From NCBI GenBank assembly GCA_951812715.1, contig OX638323.1:1840577-1904576 (forward strand): a DNA stretch of 64,000 nucleotides, in the 5' to 3' direction. This DNA comes from an uncultured Pseudohongiella sp. (lineage in GTDB: Bacteria; Pseudomonadota; Gammaproteobacteria; Pseudomonadales; Pseudohongiellaceae). A program made the translations under genes and the position numbers. Under the pieces are notes generated by a model, which was not told the origin of the DNA, ran no database searches, and worked only from the letters and a program-made list of their open reading frames with translations. Of the stretch, positions 61,973 through 64,000 are shown piece by piece; position 1 is the stretch's first letter; the number at the start of each line of letters is the position of its first letter.

Positions 61973-63532
61973 CTATTGCTTCATTTGCGAATTGCCGGTA
62001 CGGCTTTTCAGGCCGGTGGCATAGCGCATGATTTCGCGCTCGCTGAACTCTTCGCGATCAAGCGTTCCCGCCAGCGATCCTCGGTACATGACCGCTACCC
62101 GGTGGCACATGCCGATAATTTCGGTGATGTCCGAGGAAATCAGGATGATGGTGGTGCCGGACTGAACCAGCGAATCGAGCAGCAGATAGATCTGGCTGCG
62201 AGTGCCAATGTCAATACCGCGAGTCGGCTCGTCGACGATCAGGACGCGTGGTTCGGCGGCGAGGAATTTCGCCAGCAGCAATTTCTGCTGGTTGCCTCCG
62301 GAAAGCTTTCCCGCGCTGATTTCCAGGCTTGGACAGCGAATTTCAAACTCGTCAATTGCCTGTTTGAACGCACTCGCCTCTTCCTTGGCGCGGATCAGCG
62401 CGCCAGCAAACCGCGACAGGGCGTAGAGGGAGAAATTCATACGCAGGTTCTGGTCCAGCAGCAGGCCGCGGCCGGCCCTGTCCTTGGTCAGATAGCTGAT
62501 CCCGAGGTCGCGCGCGCTGCGCGGATCGGGTATATCAACTTCCCGGCCATTGAGAGTAATACGGCCGCGACTGCCTACCGGAGGCTTGCGAAGCCCCGTG
62601 ACTGTTTCGAGCAGCGAACTGCGCCCGGAGCCCACTAACCCGAAAAATCCCAGCACCTCGCCCTGCCGCAGATCGAAGCCGACGGCTTCCGGCGCGTCCC
62701 GCACCTGCAACTCGCGCACTTCCAGCACCTTGACGAAATCATCTGGCAAAGGCCGCACCGGCGGAAACAGTGAGTCGATATCGCGCCCCACCATGTGCCG
62801 GACCATATCTTCCCGGTTCAGATCCCCAATGGCGAAATTGCCAACGAGATTGCCATCCCGAAGTATGCTTACCCGGTCGGCAAGACGCTGAATTTCATCC
62901 AGCTTGTGCGAAATGAATACAACCGCGACGCCTTCCCGCGCCAGCTTCCTGATCAACTCGTACAGTACTTCCGACTCGGCGCCCGTCAGCACCGCTGTCG
63001 GCTCATCCAGCACAAGCACTCGCACATTGCCCACCCGGGTTCTGGCGATCTCCACCATTTGCCGATCCGCAACGGACAGTTCCGATACCCGCGTGCCCGG
63101 ATCTAATTCACAGTTGAGCGATCGCAGATAGGCGCCCGCTTCCCGGGTCATGGTTCGATAGTCGAGGAACGGGCCCCGCCGAAGTTCGCGGCCGAGAAAA
63201 ATGTTCTCGGCGATGCTTAACTGCTCCGCCAGGTTGAACTCCTGGTGGATCATGACGATTCCGCGCCGCTCGGCTTTGCGCGGATCCCAGTCCCGCAAAC
63301 ACAGCGCGCTGCCCGCGGATATCAGTTCCCCCGCATCCGGTCGTTCAAAGCCGCACAGAATCTTGCACAGGGTAGATTTTCCGGCCCCGTTCTCGCCCAG
63401 CAATGCATGGACTTCACCGGCGCGAAGCTCAATGTCGATGCCGTGCAGAACCTTGATGCCACCGAAGGATTTGCTGATTGAGCGTCCTTCGAGCAGCATT
63501 TCGGGAGATAGTTGAACGGTGGATTGGGACAT
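61973..63532 (-). CDS. Sugar ABC transporter ATP-binding protein (RbsA-like)
   Basis: 519 residues with two fused nucleotide-binding domains. Domain 1 has Walker A GENGAGKST, a LSVADRQMVEIAR signature and Walker B VLVLDEPTAVLT. Domain 2 has the usual altered Walker A (GLVGSGRSSLL), signature LSGGNQQKLLLAK and VLIVDEPTRGID. This is the RbsA/MglA/XylG type of carbohydrate importer ATPase. It is the first gene of the importer; an alkylsulfatase-like gene ends 36 nt before it. Confidence 0.93.
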   Translation of the reverse strand: MSQSTVQLSPEMLLEGRSISKSFGGIKVLHGIDIELRAGEVHALLGENGAGKSTLCKILCGFERPDAGELISAGSALCLRDWDPRKAERRGIVMIHQEFNLAEQLSIAENIFLGRELRRGPFLDYRTMTREAGAYLRSLNCELDPGTRVSELSVADRQMVEIARTRVGNVRVLVLDEPTAVLTGAESEVLYELIRKLAREGVAVVFISHKLDEIQRLADRVSILRDGNLVGNFAIGDLNREDMVRHMVGRDIDSLFPPVRPLPDDFVKVLEVRELQVRDAPEAVGFDLRQGEVLGFFGLVGSGRSSLLETVTGLRKPPVGSRGRITLNGREVDIPDPRSARDLGISYLTKDRAGRGLLLDQNLRMNFSLYALSRFAGALIRAKEEASAFKQAIDEFEIRCPSLEISAGKLSGGNQQKLLLAKFLAAEPRVLIVDEPTRGIDIGTRSQIYLLLDSLVQSGTTIILISSDITEIIGMCHRVAVMYRGSLAGTLDREEFSEREIMRYATGLKSRTGNSQMKQ

Positions 63533-63568
63533 AGGTCGTGTGGTTCTCCGCGCTCGCGCGTCGCCGGT

Positions 63569-64000
63569 CTAGTTGGTGGCGCCGGGCAGAATCTCGAGCT
63601 CGCGCGCGAAATTCACCGATACTGAAGTCAACCGTGGCAGTACCTCGGCATCACCATTTACCGAGTCCAGGCCGGATTGCGGCAATTCCGCCAATTTTGC
63701 ATTGCCCATGATTACCTGGTTCAAGTCTTCGCGGTCGAAACTGACAGTAACATCGGCGTCCATGGACTGAAATCCTTCGATGCTGGTCAAGCTGTCACCG
63801 CTCATTATCAACGACAAATTGCTGCTTGGCGTCGGGGGTAAGGAAATTCATGCTGAATTCCATCCTGTCGACAGGTTGGCTATCCACACGAATTGCGGCG
63901 GCATCCCACCATTGCAAGGTGCTCATGGCTCTCGCCATTCCGGAGCTGGCGCCTTTTGGCGCGGGTATGCGCGGCATCCCGCTGGGCAATTCCAGGGCAG
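63569..64000 (-). pseudogene. C-terminus of alkylsulfatase-like protein, frameshifted and cut by window end
   Basis: The frame entering at the right edge reads SSGMARAMSTLQWWDAAAIRVDSQPVDRMEFSMNFLTPDAKQQFVVDNER and then stops. The next frame continues DSLTSIEGFQSMDADVTVSFDREDLNQVIMGNAKLAEL...LPGATN. Together they are the SCP2-like C-terminal domain of SdsA-type alkylsulfatases, which holds the alkyl chain. One extra base near 63803 would account for the break (GAGCGGTGACAGC). It may be an assembly indel. The metallo-beta-lactamase domain lies outside the window. Confidence 0.65.

Overview
The window is a 64-kb piece of a GC-rich, free-living pseudomonadotal genome, most likely a marine or host-associated gammaproteobacterium. 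This rests on the mix of AmiD, RarA, a tryptophan-tryptophylquinone (TTQ) amine dehydrogenase cluster, lipobox lipoproteins and a ribose-type ABC system. No rRNA, tRNA or CRISPR array was seen, and the taxonomic call is an inference. Both window ends cut genes: an MFS transporter on the left and an alkylsulfatase-like gene on the right.

Layout. 0-7.7 kb: MFS pump, a minus-strand SCP2/sulfotransferase/DUF1214 set, a KDPG aldolase, a secreted matrixin-type metalloprotease and two small exported proteins. 7.8-24.95 kb: an accessory island bounded by an inverted pair of ~160-bp repeats. It holds three decayed copies of one integrase-core insertion sequence, a 3,169-residue calcium-binding repeat protein with an AT-rich tip, two paralogous AT-rich exported proteins, a second transposase remnant, scattered relics of the giant gene and a VWA lipoprotein. 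25-32 kb: HupE/UreJ and class II cytochrome genes, a DUF6351 hydrolase whose 3' end has been duplicated, and a redox gene with an in-frame UGA in its CxxC motif. 32-35.2 kb: a toxin-antitoxin patch with an intact HipA-family gene behind two large palindromes, degraded brnT/brnA, a RelE-like pair with a frameshifted toxin, and an orphan HTH antitoxin. 35.3-45.2 kb: an exported protein, amino-acid permease, M20 amidohydrolase, diaminopropionate ammonia-lyase-like enzyme, TauD-type dioxygenase, aldo/keto reductase, a frameshifted Gfo/Idh dehydrogenase and a sodium:solute symporter. 45.5-51.5 kb: amiD, rarA, then mauBEDA and a cytochrome c. 51.5-54.5 kb: small genes and a HipA remnant. 54.6-63.5 kb: a minus-strand carbohydrate block of GMC oxidoreductase plus small subunit, two TIM-barrel isomerases, a Gfo/Idh enzyme and an ABC importer.

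Main points. (1) 30793-31947 is probably one selenoprotein: UGA sits at the first position of a UxxC motif and is followed, at the expected distance, by a perfect 7-bp hairpin with a GUG loop, as in bacterial SECIS elements. (2) The giant repeat protein, its AT-rich C-terminal tip, the two small exported proteins and the downstream orphan fragments resemble a polymorphic-toxin or surface-effector locus with displaced tip cassettes; this is inference. (3) A short motif containing GTGGGTGTCCC recurs in clusters at three rearranged sites.

Many genes carry frameshifts or truncations (Gfo/Idh, relE-like, brnA, alkylsulfatase, transposases). Some could be assembly indels; the transposase remnants are too degraded for that.
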